This document shows, piece after piece, positions 1 through 10,434 of a DNA stretch of 64,000 nucleotides. The position numbers were made by a program, and so were the translations under genes. The stretch is from Liolophura sinensis (taxonomy: Eukaryota > Mollusca > Polyplacophora > Chitonida > Chitonidae): contig NC_088301.1 of assembly GCF_032854445.1 (NCBI RefSeq), positions 16,700,018 to 16,764,017 on the forward strand, written 5' to 3'. The notes under the pieces are model-generated. The model was not told where the DNA came from. It made no database searches and worked only from the letters and a program-made list of their open reading frames with translations. How positions within the stretch are numbered: the stretch's first letter is position 1; each line of letters opens with the position of its first letter.

Positions 1-726
1 TTTCGTCTGTTTCCACTCCTCTTTTAAAATAACAAAGGTTATATTATTTGTTATATTTTCTTCTAAAGCTCTCCCGGGAGAGGTATGTTTAAATCACAAT
101 TTTTCCCCCCAATGGAACGATAGCACCCGACTATGTTATATGTGATGCCCAGTATGGCCAGGCCCTCGTGTGGACCTGTGCGGGGATTTTGCATTGCTAT
201 GCAGTCATTGAAATGTATTAAAACGATATTTTATATTAAAATATTGTATGCAAACTACACTCCAAGGAGTTTTCGATATGAGTTTTATCATATGTTTGAG
301 ATGGCGCATGTAATTTGCAGATAGATCCATAAGGGAAGGCATTTTTCAATTTTCAAGCTTTTGAGGACATGGCCATGTCTATTTCCGATGTCATTTAAAC
401 TTCCAATAAGAGGAATGCATGGAATTTCCACACCTGCCCCCCTGTGTCCATCCTTGAACTGCCAAAGCAGAACTTTGTCTTCTCTGAGGTGTGCCTGGTT
501 TCCACCACCTGTAAATCCACGTGGTATATTGTAATCGTCGTCGTACATGTCAAATACTCTTGAACTGGATCCGAACATACGTGCAGTAAATGTCTTAAAA
601 CATGACATTTTTTTTCATAAGCTAAAGCTACAAATCCAGCCCAAGATTTTATTTTTTCGAATTCGTATTTCAAAAATGTAATGAACGGCAATGAATTAAT
701 GAATTTTAAGTGAATTTCATTAAACA
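1..726. other. Unassigned left-edge DNA with one weak ORF
   Basis: No repeat or known domain is recognised. On the minus strand, 288-608 is open for 106 codons with a balanced composition, including an Asp-rich YDDDY stretch and a Gly-rich GFTGGG stretch. It could be part of an exon, but no family is recognised, no splice sites are clear, and another frame (395-727, minus) is also open across it. I give no function. Confidence 0.2.
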
Positions 727-796
727 TGTTGCTGTCGTCGTATGAGTAAAATATTCTAGAGTTCGACGTAATACACCAATCAAATCAAAACATGTT
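727..796 (+). repeat. SINE-A 3' tail fragment
   Basis: This short stretch matches the 3' end of SINE-A: the GTCGTCGTATGAGTAAAATATTC block followed by the CACCAATCAAAT tail. Only the last ~70 bp remain, which fits 5' truncation or later decay. The match is to the tails of the full copies at 31371-31578 and 61722-61957. Confidence 0.65.
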
Positions 797-2007
797 AAGG
801 ACTAGTTATAGTCCAGTTTAACAAAGTTAAGATATGATTGCATATATTAATATCCTGAAGATACAACTGTGCAATTGAATACTGTTTTAGCTTTGTTGAA
901 ACAGGGAATGATCTGTACCCTGAGAGACAGTTTATACCACTCAATTAATTGCAAACGTTTGCTTTACATCAGATTTTATATACAGTTTTTACGGTCACTT
1001 CAAGTACATGTGCAGGCGATAGTAGCGGTTAAATTCTGCATGACGACAACATTCATTCAATTTTGCGCTTAGACAAGAAAGTCATTCCATAGCTTATGTA
1101 TTCCAAATCAATTCATATACACATTAAATAAACCTGAACCCTTGATATGTTGGTTAAACTAAAGGAAGAACTGCCTGTGTCAAACAGTCATTAATCTCTG
1201 GGGCACATGTCGATGTTTCGCATTGTCCTTAGCTAAACTTTGATGCAGACATGCAATGACGAAACAGCGCGTTTTTAAGTGTGTTTCTATCCATGTTCTT
1301 AATACAAATCTACATGTATATACTACGCGTAATCTACTGCAGATTTACATCTATTTAAAGAGAAGCACTGCTAGGCGAAATGTATATACGCATCCACAAA
1401 ATATATTCCAAATGGAGTTTCAAAAGCGTATGTTTTTATTTTTTTTTTACGTTGTTCAATAGAGATACCGCAGTGCAAAGTCAGTCAAATCACGCACCAT
1501 GTTATCAGTTTTAAGCATTAACGATCGACTTAATACTTTAATCCGATTAGTCCACCTATATCCACTGAAGTCGCCCGAAGACTGTTTGCTTTTCAACTAA
1601 GCGTCCGTGGAGTACGAGTAACGCGAAAACTGGAATTTCATCAACATTTACACCCACACATGGAGGTAAGTTCATGTATCTGTCAGACTCATTTCTCCAG
1701 GCCCACACAAACAAACACGACCACCCTCAAATCCATGCTTTATTATGTTCTGAAAAACCAGAATAATTTTGTTTACATTAAATTTCAGAGAGTTCTGGTT
1801 AAAATCACTGCCACGATGCTTTTATTGCTCTCCTGTGTAAACCGCTGGTGGATTAAGCTTCCTCGATGTCCCTTTGCATTGCTGTTATGTGATTAATACG
1901 TGTGATGACAGCACGTCTTTGTGGGTAATCCATGTGGGTAATCATCAACCAGTGAGATTTGATCGATATCAGTGTACCCCACTGCACTTTTTAAACAGAA
2001 TTCTTTG
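797..2007. other. No recognisable feature
   Basis: AT-rich DNA with scattered short ORFs below 80 codons and no domain or repeat that I recognise. A small direct repeat (GTGGGTAATC twice) lies near 1921-1945. Confidence 0.4.
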
Positions 2008-2260
2008 CAAGCCATGGTGCTAGGGGATCTATAACTTGCCAGTTTCAATCCATTTACATCCACAGTTTAAGTAAAACTCGAACAGGGATAATTTGACAAG
2101 AGGCCGTATTTCACCGGTTGAGTCTGACCACCTGCCAAATATCAGTGTTGTCGCTAACCGAAATCTGATTGGATTACACGCGTTAAACTGAGGACGGCTT
2201 TAAGCTTTATACCTGAGAAAAACACGTTTATTTATTCCGCCAGCACGGACACAAAATCTC
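2008..2260 (+). repeat. Dispersed repeat FamC, diverged copy
   Basis: It shares the landmark TTGACAAGAGGC and the following TGTTGTCGCT block with 7025-7292, 46345-46530 and 52930-53110. The left end (GCCATGGTGCTAG) recurs at about 13708-13722. No terminal repeats, tRNA-like head or coding frame are visible, so the class is unknown. Confidence 0.45.
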
Positions 2261-2660
2261 AAAGCTAGGCTTTAGTGAATATTGCAATTCTGTATGTCTA
2301 TGTTGTTGGATGGTCCGATGCATCTATACAAATTAGGCAGCTCCAGTATACTGTGTACAAGTGTATGCCTTCAATGATCTACCCTCGTGAGGTCTCTAGG
2401 ATAAGACGAATAGACCCCGGCACAAGCTTGGCGTAAGGCCACTATAACCTAGTTCTCTCTGCCCTGTACGATTCGTGAACAGGATAACTAACCTAGTGAA
2501 TAAATATTTGACAAATATTTTGAAAACATTAGGATGTTATAAAATAGCTGTATTTTAAATGATTTACGAATTATAAATGTCTGCTGCTTTTACCTAACTC
2601 TAAAAGCATCTAATGTCGTTTTTTCCCCTCATTTCTCATGCTGTCAGTCTTATGTTGAAA
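2261..2660. other. No recognisable feature
   Basis: Spacer between the FamC copy and the 59-bp array. No ORF or repeat stands out. Confidence 0.4.
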
Positions 2661-3695
2661 CAATCATTGGGACTAGCCAAAGCTGGGTGGTTTAACTTCC
2701 ACTGATATGGTGGTAAAGTCAATGAGTGGGACTTGCCAAAGCTGGGTGGTTTACCCTCCACTAATATTTTGGTAAAGTCCGTGAGTGGGACCACCCAAAG
2801 GGCTAAGTGGTTTATCCCCCACTAATATGGTAGTAAAGTCCGTGAGTGGGACTGGCTAAAGCTGGGTGGTTTATTCTCCTCTATTATGGTCGTAAAGTTC
2901 ATGAGTGGGACTACCCAATGGGCTGGGTGGTTTACCCTCCATTAATATGGTAAAGATTAATATGGTGGTAAAGTCTGTGAGTGGGACTAGCCAAAGCTGG
3001 GTAGTTCATCCTTCACTAATATGGTGGTAAAGTCTGTGAATGGGACTAGCCAAAGCTGGGTAGTTTATCCTTCACTAATATGGTGGTAAAGTCTGTGAAT
3101 GGGACTAGCCAAAGCTGGGTAGTTCATCCTTCACTAATATGGTGGTAAAGTCTGTGAATGGGACTAGCCAAAGCTGGGTAGTTCATCCTTCACTAATATG
3201 GTGGTAAAGTCTGTGAATGGGACTAGCCAAAGCTGGGTAGTTTATCCTTAACTAATATGGTGGTAAAGTCTGTGAATGGGACTAGCCAAAGCTGGGTAGT
3301 TCATCCTTCACTAATATGGTGGTAAAGTCCGTGAGTGGGACTAGCTAAAGTTGGGTGGTTTAACCTACACTAAAATGCTGGTAAAGTCTGTGAGTGCGAC
3401 TAGCTAAATCTCGGTGGTTTACTCTCCACTAATATGCTGGTGAAGTCCGTGAGTGGGACTAGCCAAAGATGGGTGGTTTACCCTCCACTAATATGGTGGT
3501 AAAGTCTGTGGGTGGGACTAGTTAAAGCTGGGTGATTTACCCTCCACTAATATGGTGGTAAGGTCCGTGAGTTGGACTAGCCAAAGCTGGGTGGTTTATC
3601 CTTCACTAATATGGCAGTAAAGTCCGTGAGTGGGACTACCCAATGGGCTGGGTAGTTTATCCTCCACTAATATGGTGGTAAAGTCCATGGGTGCT
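2661..3695. repeat. 59-60 bp tandem minisatellite, about 17 units
   Basis: Units contain GGGACTAGCCAAAGCTGGG, then GGTTTATCCTCCACTAATATG and GGTGGTAAAGTC. The GGGACTAGCC landmark returns every 59-60 bp from about 2669 to 3640. Units between about 2986 and 3330 are almost identical, while outer units vary, including a CCAAAGGGCT or CCAATGGGCT variant. One partial duplication near 2945-2970 breaks the register. The unit is not a multiple of three throughout and has no open frame, so it is a non-coding satellite. Confidence 0.95.
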
Positions 3696-3737
3696 CAGTA
3701 CCCCAGACATTCCAGTTTACTTCACCCATTCATGATC

Positions 3738-3812
3738 TATACGTCGAAACTAACCGTCAACCCAAATGGATGTTCAGGGTCAGTAATCGCAAAGGCAATT
3801 CCCAAAACGACG
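3738..3812 (-). repeat. Tail fragment of the RYIDD reverse-transcriptase family
   Basis: Read on the minus strand, it carries GTCGTTTTGGGAATTG followed by TTTGCGATTACTGA, matching 35045-35130, 33958-34035 and 17105-17205. The frame giving VLGIAFAITDPEHP is open. It is an isolated piece with no reverse-transcriptase core nearby. Confidence 0.6.
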
Positions 3813-4150
3813 TTTAAAAGAAAACTAGACTAAATGTATATATGTATTTTTAAAGAGTTCAAAAACGTGTTTTTGTGTGTTGTGGGATGTAGGTAAAGAA
3901 AAAACGACCACGTGGGTAAAATACAACGGGCCATCATGCTCTCACTGTTGATCAAGGTCGGATATTTCTACGTCCCGAGAAGGCATCTTTTTGACTGTGA
4001 CGTCACCCGTTTCTACTTCACCATTTTACCATGTAGATATAATGTTAAATCAACTGTTTTCCCTCTGATTACGCGACAATTCTGATATACTGTAAGGCCA
4101 TTTAATCTATGGAGAAAGTGGTAGAGTCATACGTATGTGGTTATTTAAAC
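3813..4150. other. No recognisable feature
   Basis: AT-rich spacer without a supportable feature. Confidence 0.4.
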
Positions 4151-4222
4151 AGGAGGCCGCAGTGCGTGGCCTTCGATTGTAAAAACAATGCTGACGGTAC
4201 TTCGCACGACAAAGGAGTATCT
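4151..4222 (+). pseudogene. THAP-type zinc-finger N-terminal fragment
   Basis: The frame from 4151 reads RRPQCVAFDCKNNADG and then TSHDKGVS before a TGA at 4223-4225. The C-x4-C pair followed by a basic/Asn loop and a Lys-Gly-Val-Ser segment is how THAP domains begin; these are DNA-binding C2CH zinc fingers found in transposase-derived and host regulators. The expected Phe-x-x-Phe-Pro and the distal Cys and His are not found after the stop. No initiator Met precedes it, so it is an exon fragment or a decayed copy. Recognition rests on about 22 residues, so a chance match remains possible. Confidence 0.4.
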
Positions 4223-4523
4223 TGACCATAACACTGAAGGACATAGGATGTCAGGACGTCGTGTTACCAATTCCTCTAAAAGGGCGTCTACCAAGGCTTT
4301 GTAAGAATTCCAAATTCAAAGTTGACTTTTAGTCTGCTAATAAATAAAAGCCCGTTTAGGTCTGTATGGACCCTCTTCTGAAATAACTGTGGTTATATTT
4401 TTTGCTGTCTTTTCTACTAACACAACACACTGAAGATCTGTATAAAGTACAAAAGAAGCAGTCAACATATTTCAGTGATGGCGGAAAGCAGTTGCCGTAA
4501 AAGAGGAAAATTCTAAGGTATGT
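4223..4523. other. No recognisable feature
   Basis: Spacer without supportable features between the THAP-like fragment and the SINE-B copy. Confidence 0.35.
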
Positions 4524-4877
4524 GAGTTAGTGAGTGCTTGGGGTCTAACGTGGTACTTAACAATTTTTCAGTCATATGACGACGAAGAAATCCTTAGGGT
4601 GTGTGCAATGTGCCTCCTTGTCGCAGGACGCATTTCCACCGCTCTTTTATCTACTGCTGCTTCATTGAGACGACTTACCGAAGGCAAGTAAGTCACCCCG
4701 CCCTAGCCATTAAACTGATACGGATCAACCAGTCGTTGCACTATCCCGTTCATGCTGAACGCCAAGCGAGGAAGTTATAACAACCCCTTTTAAGGTCTTC
4801 GGTGTGACTCAAGCCAGGATTCACCCCGGATCTACCACACCTGAATAGGACGCTCTACCAACTGTACTATGGTGGCC
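4524..4877 (-). repeat. SINE-B, near full length
   Basis: The right end, read on the minus strand, is a tRNA-like head with a box A-like TAGTACAGTTGG then TAGAGCGTCC, and a weaker box B region. The body contains the blocks shared by all SINE-B copies: ACACCGAAGACC (consensus ACACCTAAGAC), the CCAGTCGTTG stretch, CTCAATGAAGCAGCAGTAGAT, and the tail with AAGCACTCACTAACTC. Such SINEs are transcribed by RNA polymerase III and copied by reverse transcriptase supplied by another element. Target-site duplications are not clear. Confidence 0.8.
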
Positions 4878-5602
4878 GGTAAAGAAACAAGAATGATAAA
4901 TAAATAACCCAAATAGTGGACACTGTGGAGAAATGTATTCCGTGTTACAAGTCCCCTCCCCCCGGCTGGTTGATTCAGATAAAGAGTTGGCCCCGCCCAT
5001 GCCGACTGGTGATTGATTGACGGTATCAGGAGATTAGGCAGGTAGCTATGGGCATGCCTGACGAGATACGGTATGTAGTTCATTCCAGTTTCCTCTGTAC
5101 AAGATAACCGTAGATTAAGTGAAAAATTCTAGAGCGCTACAGTAAATACCAAATAAATTAAGTTTTAAAAAATGCCATCTCGAAGATAAAAAATGGATAA
5201 TGCCATATCGAAGATAGTTGTTAAAGACGGCAAGCTTGGTTAACTCCCTTTGGCTGGTTGATTGGTTGGTTACATCACTGGAGCAATTGTACCATACATC
5301 GGCGCTTTTGCGCTGAATTGACGCCTCGCCCAGTAAGAGGGTTATGGACCCCATATATTTCTGCATCGTAACACTGAGTAACCACGTAACAAATATCACT
5401 CCTCCACTCATGAATAAAACTTATCGTGTATTCATTAGCACGGCATGTTTTGCTTTTGGTCGGTATTTTACTGTTGCGATGATTTATCTGTAAGAAATAA
5501 GCTATGCAGAAATATCCTTACCCTCTAAGTCAGCGGAAGTTTTTAAATATTGCCGTGTATCTTTGGGCAGAATAACCCATGGGAAGACTAAGTGATGCCG
5601 AT
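4878..5602. other. No recognised feature
   Basis: Contains two loosely similar GGCTGGTTGATT segments near 4967 and 5252. A minus-strand frame at 5115-5411 is open for 98 codons without a recognisable domain. Confidence 0.3.
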
Positions 5603-5720
5603 CCGTCTTTTGGGACAGCTTGACATGTATAGGATGTTATCCAAAGCTACCCGAAGCCATTAGTGTGTGCTGACACGGACAAGGGCTGCGTGCAGATTGT
5701 GTCGACATCATTATCAGGAC
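5603..5720 (+). repeat. FamC 3' portion
   Basis: TTTTGGGACAGCTTGACATGTA and the following block match the right part of the FamC copy at 7197-7290 (TTTGGGACAGCTCGACACGTA). It lacks the left half of the repeat. Confidence 0.5.
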
Positions 5721-5805
5721 ATGTGATAGAAGACATCGGCTACAGAGAATGTCTTTCTGTATTCGTTAACAAGTACATTTGGGGCTCATTTATTGAATAA
5801 GGAAG

Positions 5806-6048
5806 TTAGTTGTATTCGAGAATGTTTACATTTGCCCTCCATTCAATCAGGTATCCAACAAGTCCTTGCTCATCCTCGGCAAATCTGAGAGCTGAATTTG
5901 AACAGGTGACCTCAATGAACAAAAGGTCTCTCATCGTGAATGAATTTAAAAAAGAATTATTTAACCCAGCTGATTGTTTCGGAAACTGACTGCCAATGTC
6001 CTTATCGCAAAATTTGGATCTGAGTGCATTATGTACATGTTCCTGCAT
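5806..6048 (-). other. Unrecognised 80-codon ORF, possible exon
   Basis: Minus-strand frame of 80 codons beginning MQEHVHNALRSK and ending in ILEYN before a stop. The central part is mixed polar and hydrophobic (FTMRDLLFIEVTCSNS) and not low complexity. A CAG precedes the ATCCAAATTTTGC segment and could act as a 3' splice site. I recognise no family and see no partner exon, so this is only a candidate. Confidence 0.2.
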
Positions 6049-7024
6049 TTTTGTCTTAACTATAAGCTAGTTCATTTACATAATTCAAAAACCAAGATAA
6101 GATCCCCCTAAAAATCAAAATGATTATGTCGCTGATATATTTTACCTCATAGATTGTCGTTCTGCAGGTGAAGGAGAGGTTTTTGCTCTCTTACCTAAAC
6201 AATCGAGTATTTATTTGTTTACTTTGATTATATTGTATAACACACCACCAAAAACTAAGAACTTAGAAATCCGGCATAAACCACTTTCGGCAGATTACTG
6301 ACGAACTTTAGAAGAGAACGTAGAGATATGCACATCATACTAGACTACACATAGGAACATATGCCATCTAGGTCCCAGGAGAAAGTTTGGGTGCAGACAG
6401 GGGAATACAAAAACGTTTACGAAGATGTGTATGACGAATTTATGTGGGAAACGTTTTCTCATAAAGCTGTATATCTGATATATATACAAAAGACATTTAC
6501 AGACATAGTGGCGGTTTACGTATGTCAAAATCATTCAACTTATTTAGAGCCGTCTTAATAAACACAATCATTGTCTGGAATGGCTTTTACAACTTTTCTA
6601 TATTTCAGTGCATAGGATTATTTTTCATAATTGCTGCAAACTTCATGTGATTATCTTGATTTTTATAATAGTTCATTTTACTGGCATTAACATCGGTTCA
6701 ATCGCTATATGTTTACTTACGAACAAATATTTCCCATCGTAACTACGCTTGCGTAAAGACATATTTAACCAATATGACATTATTATTTTTTTAAAAATGT
6801 TATATTTTGTGAAAAAAATTGACATTATGTAACTTGCGCAGTAAAATAAAATGTTACATTAAAACAAAATTTGTTACACAATTAATCCCAGCATGTAACA
6901 AGTACAAATCAACTCCTTTACTTTGAGCTAATGAAGTGTTAGCTCTGTTTGTTAACGGAAAGAAGGTATCAGTCTGCCGCATGTTTGCTCAGAACAGCCT
7001 GTTCAAAGACCTCCTCTAATGACG
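6049..7024. other. AT-rich spacer
   Basis: Long A/T runs, especially 6560-6900. Overlapping short ORFs on both strands at 6340-6558 are probably chance. No repeat is recognised. Confidence 0.4.
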
Positions 7025-7292
7025 CTACCATTTACGGATTTACATGAACAGTTAGAGTAAAACCCTGAGAGAGGTAAATTGACAAGAGGCTGTGACCATA
7101 TGTCAGCTATCACGCTGTCGTCGCTGCTCTGGTTTTGCTCTCTATGCTGTACGTCTTTAACTATATTCTCGGCTTTATATCTGGAGCAACCTTCTCAAAC
7201 TTTGGGACAGCTCGACACGTAGGCTATAATCTAAAGTCGTGTGAAGCCACCGATGTGCCTACACGCACAAGGTAGATCCTGTCCATGTCATT
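7025..7292 (+). repeat. FamC, longest copy
   Basis: This copy joins the two halves seen separately elsewhere. The left half carries GGTAAATTGACAAGAGGCTG and GCTGTCGTCGCTGCTCTGG (also at 2008-2260, 46345-46530, 52930-53110). The right half carries TTTGGGACAGCTCGACACG (also at 5603-5720). No tRNA-like head, terminal inverted repeat or coding frame is visible. It is a dispersed element of unknown class, about 270 bp here. Confidence 0.55.
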
Positions 7293-7812
7293 ATGATGGA
7301 TTATCGAAAAGCGGGGCCGTTATGTAATGCCTATGGCAACAGGCACATGGTACGGTTTTCTTTGTCCAGCCTTCAACGCAAAATGGAGCAACGGTCAACA
7401 AAATGAAAACCTGTCTCATTCTTCGTTTCCTTAAATAGCTAATGCATAAAATTCCCCTTTTATACATAAGGTTTCTATAGTATTAGCATAGATGTAAATC
7501 ACTGTATTACCTATATTAAGACCTGTGACATTATTGGTAAATGCCACTTGTTAATTGATTGATCTATTTAGCACGATTTCTTTATGATATGCGTCTAAAT
7601 TTCGCAGGCCCCAGAGAAACACACAGTTGCTAACCTGGAGCATGGGAACTTACTGAGATGAGGCCCTACCTAAATAAACATTTGTTACTACATCTGTACA
7701 AATTCCACTACCTAGCTCTGCTGTCGGTCTTTGCGTAGTGGTTATACTATTAAATTCCCCAACAATTTGTGAATTCCTTAATTCTATTCATCCAATAAAG
7801 AATTGGTGTGGC
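7293..7812. other. No recognisable feature
   Basis: Spacer before the gypsy fragment; nothing supportable. Confidence 0.35.
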
Positions 7813-8014
7813 ACCTCAAGGAATGGCCTACGTGCTACATTGTTCAAGAATGTGCCTTCTGTACTGTATATGCTGAAAGGATCTACCCACAGATTAAAAA
7901 TGAATTGCTTTCCATAGTGTCTGCTGTAGAGTGTTTTCACCAGTATGTATGTGGTCGGAAATTTATTGTTGAGAATGACCACAAGCCATTGTTCATCAAA
8001 CCTCTAGGGTATGA

Positions 8015-8310
8015 TAGAGCGTCCGCTTCAGGACCGGTAGATCCAGGATCAATCCTTGATCGAGTCACACCTAAGACTTTAAAAGAGGAAGTTGTATCTT
8101 CCTCGCTTGGCGTTCAGCATGAAGGGGATAGTGCAACAACTGGTGGACCCGTATCAGTGTAATGGCTCGGGCGGGGCGGCTTACTTGCCTTCGGTAAGTC
8201 GTCTCAGTGAAGCAGCACTAAATAAAAGAAATCCGTCCTGCAACAAGGAGGCACATTACACGTACATGCACCCTAATGATTCCTTCGTTAAACCCCAAGC
8301 ACTCACTCTT
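8015..8310 (+). repeat. SINE-B inserted in gypsy RNase H, 12-bp target duplication
   Basis: Starts inside the tRNA-like head at TAGAGCGTCCGCTTC and ends in the AAGCACTCACTC tail. The 12-bp sequence TCTAGGGTATGA lies on both sides (8003-8014 and 8311-8322). The gypsy frame continues across the junction, so the insertion point and the duplication are unambiguous. The copy is 5' truncated and lacks the first part of the head. Confidence 0.92.
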
Positions 8311-8834
8311 TCTAGGGTATGAACCTCCTAGAACGGAGAGTCTTGTGTTACGCTTAGATCGTTATTATTTTTTGCATGAATGGACTGAAGGGAAGCAACT
8401 CTTCAAGCTGACGCCTTAACTTTTTTCGCCGCAGCCGCGTAGTCGGGCTGATGCAACTATGCATTCAGAACTACACTATCATCTTCACATGGCATTATTT
8501 GCATACCCATTCAGCACACGGATGCTAGAGAGTTACGAAAGTGTCACAGAAGGAGATAATGAGTGGTCAGAATTAAAGATGATAATTCATTCGTGTTGAC
8601 CTCATGACCAGTTTGCAATACCAATGTCTGGTTACAAATCAGGACATCAAGGTATTGATAAATGTATCAATAGAACTAAGTGATGCACCTTTGGGACCAT
8701 ATCAAGCAACCGGTGTGGAATTGCGGAACCTGTCAGAAGTAATGTGCGAAGTAGGTAAAACAGCGACTGTTATCGCACGATCAACCAAAAACCCAAGGTT
8801 GAGCTCAGGATGTGATGTATTTCAATTTAATGGT

Positions 8835-9154
8835 CGGGACCGGTAGATCCAGGATCAATCCTTGATCGAGTCACACCTAAGACTTTAAAAGAGGAAGTTG
8901 TAACTTCCTCGGTTGGCGTTCAGCATGAAGGGGATAGTGCAACGACTGGTTGACCCGTATCAGTATAATGGCTCGGGCGGGGCAGCTTATTTGCCTTCGG
9001 TAAGTCGTCTCAGTGAAGCAGCACTAAATAAAAGAGCGGTGGAAATCCGCCCTGCAACAAGGAGGCACATTACACGTACATGCACCCTAATGATTCCTTC
9101 GTCGTCATATGACCGAAAAATTGTTGAGTACGACGTTAAACCCCTAGCACTCAC
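8835..9154 (+). repeat. SINE-B inserted in gypsy integrase, 13-bp target duplication
   Basis: Begins CGGGACCGGTAGATCC and ends CTAGCACTCAC. The 13-bp TCAATTTAATGGT lies at 8822-8834 and 9155-9167. Its body is nearly identical to the copy at 8015-8310 and it retains the GAGCGGTGGAAATCCG and GTCATATGACCG blocks that the other lacks. It is 5' truncated within the tRNA-like head. The gypsy integrase frame resumes directly after the second duplication. Confidence 0.92.
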
Positions 9155-9296
9155 TCAATTTAATGGTTTAGATTATTTGTTCACTACTACTCCATCTTTC
9201 CAGAAATCATGTCGTTAAAAATTGTCTTCTGCTTAAACTATACTGAAAATGAAATCTATTATGGCTAGATATGGGATCCCAGAAACCTTGCTATCA

Positions 9297-9479
9297 GTAA
9301 GTCTCATAGAAGTCTTACATAACTACGTGCTGCGCCGAACAATAAGCAGTCAGGTAAAGTAACAGACAAGGAGTCGCCTCCACCACAAATATTCCGGACA
9401 CAGATCAGAAAAGTTAGTCGGCGGTTAGCGGTAGGCGATTCAAAGGGACCTGTCACTACTTTTTCAAACCTCAGCATTC
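9297..9479. other. Spacer between gypsy remnant and satellite
   Basis: The gypsy match ends near 9296. The GCGGTAGGCGATTC stretch near 9427 resembles part of the adjacent satellite unit. Confidence 0.3.
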
Positions 9480-10275
9480 AAACATCTCTTATCCTTTCAA
9501 ATATACAATAACCAAATGTATACAATATACACCTCTTTTGATCCTCTTTCTCTGACACCAAAGTTGATACCACTCGTCTCCAGGGTGCGCTGCAATCAAA
9601 TCGCCGTCGAATCGCCCTCTGGCTGACACAAGCAATAGTAAATGATCTAGAGCAACCAACCTTACACAGTATATACCTCTTTTGATCCTTGATTAGGCAA
9701 TACCAAAACCCCTAGAGCAACCAAATTTGCAGAATATCAATTACTTCTGATTTTCTTTTACATGACACCAAAGCTGACACCAACCGGGGCGTTATAATTG
9801 AATCGACGTTGAATCGCCTTCTGGCTCACACAGGCAATAGGAAATGGTCTAGAGCAACCAAACTTACACAATGTATATCACTACTGATACTCTTTCACAT
9901 GATACCAAAGTTCACACCGTCCGACTCCAGGGTGCACTGCAATTGAATAGCCACCAAATCGCTTACTGGCCCCTTAAACGCAATACTGAATGATCTAGAG
10001 CAGCCAAACTTACACGGTATACACCTCTTGTGACAGTCTTTCACGTGATACCAAATTTGACACTGTATCTGAGTCTAGAGGGCCCTACTGTCGAATCGCC
10101 TTCCGGCTCACACAGGCAATAGAAAATGGCTTAGAGCACTCAAACTTACACAATGTACACTTTTTTTTGATTCTTTATCATCTTCCACGAAAGTTGACAC
10201 CATCTGATTCCAGGGGACGCTAGTAAGTTGTCTACAGTAACGAAACGTACACAGTATGCACCTCTTGTGGCCCTT
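9480..10275. repeat. Degenerate ~140-bp satellite array
   Basis: Successive units share TCTAGAGCAACCAAACTTACAC, ACACCTCTTTTGATCC, CATGATACCAAAGTTGACACC, CTCCAGGGTGCGCTGCAAT and GAATCGCCTTCTGGCTCACAC. The TAGAGCA landmark occurs near 9648, 9714, 9850, 9991, 10129 and, more diverged, 10240, giving a spacing of about 110-140 bp with one shorter interval caused by an internal deletion. Units differ by many substitutions and indels, so it is an old array. Confidence 0.85.
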
Positions 10276-10295
10276 TTTCACATAGGGGGAGGGGA

Positions 10296-10380
10296 GGGGG
10301 CAGTAGGCGATTCGACGGCGATTTGATTGTAGCGCTCCCTGGTATCATGTGAAAGATGATTTAAAAAAGTGTATATTGTT
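10296..10380 (-). repeat. Inverted satellite fragment
   Basis: GGCGATTCGACGGCGATTTGA here is the reverse complement of 9597-9617 in the array, followed by CTGGTATCATGTGAAAG in the same inverted sense. It caps the array with opposite polarity after a G-rich run (GGGGGAGGGGAGGGGG). Confidence 0.75.
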
Positions 10381-10397
10381 TAAAATTGGTTATTGGA

Positions 10398-10434
10398 AGA
10401 GTTCGACTTAAAACACCAATCAAATAAATAAACC
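10398..10434 (+). repeat. SINE-A tail remnant
   Basis: GAGTTCGACTTAAAACACC and AATCAAATAAATAAA match the extreme 3' tail of SINE-A. Only about 35 bp remain. Confidence 0.5.

Larger units (their letters stand above)
7813..9296 (+). pseudogene. Ty3/gypsy pol fragment (RNase H to integrase), split by two SINEs
   Basis: The frame from about 7860 gives an RNase H segment: YPQIKNELLSIV, then CFHQYVCGRKF and ENDHKPLF. These match the gypsy RNase H signature that carries the catalytic Glu and Asp. After the first SINE the same frame resumes with LRLDRYYF and EWTEGKQL, the C-terminal edge of RNase H, and a linker (ELHYHLHMALFAYP). A stop precedes a possible integrase zinc-binding remnant (GHQGIDKC). 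After the second SINE the integrase core continues with LDYLFTT and MARYGIPETLLS. Gag, protease, the polymerase core and LTRs are absent, and several stops interrupt the frame, so this is a dead retrotransposon remnant. Family assignment is from motif recognition. Confidence 0.85.

Noticed and set aside
2661-3695. CRISPR-like array
   Set aside because: Units are contiguous with no unique spacers, so it is a minisatellite.
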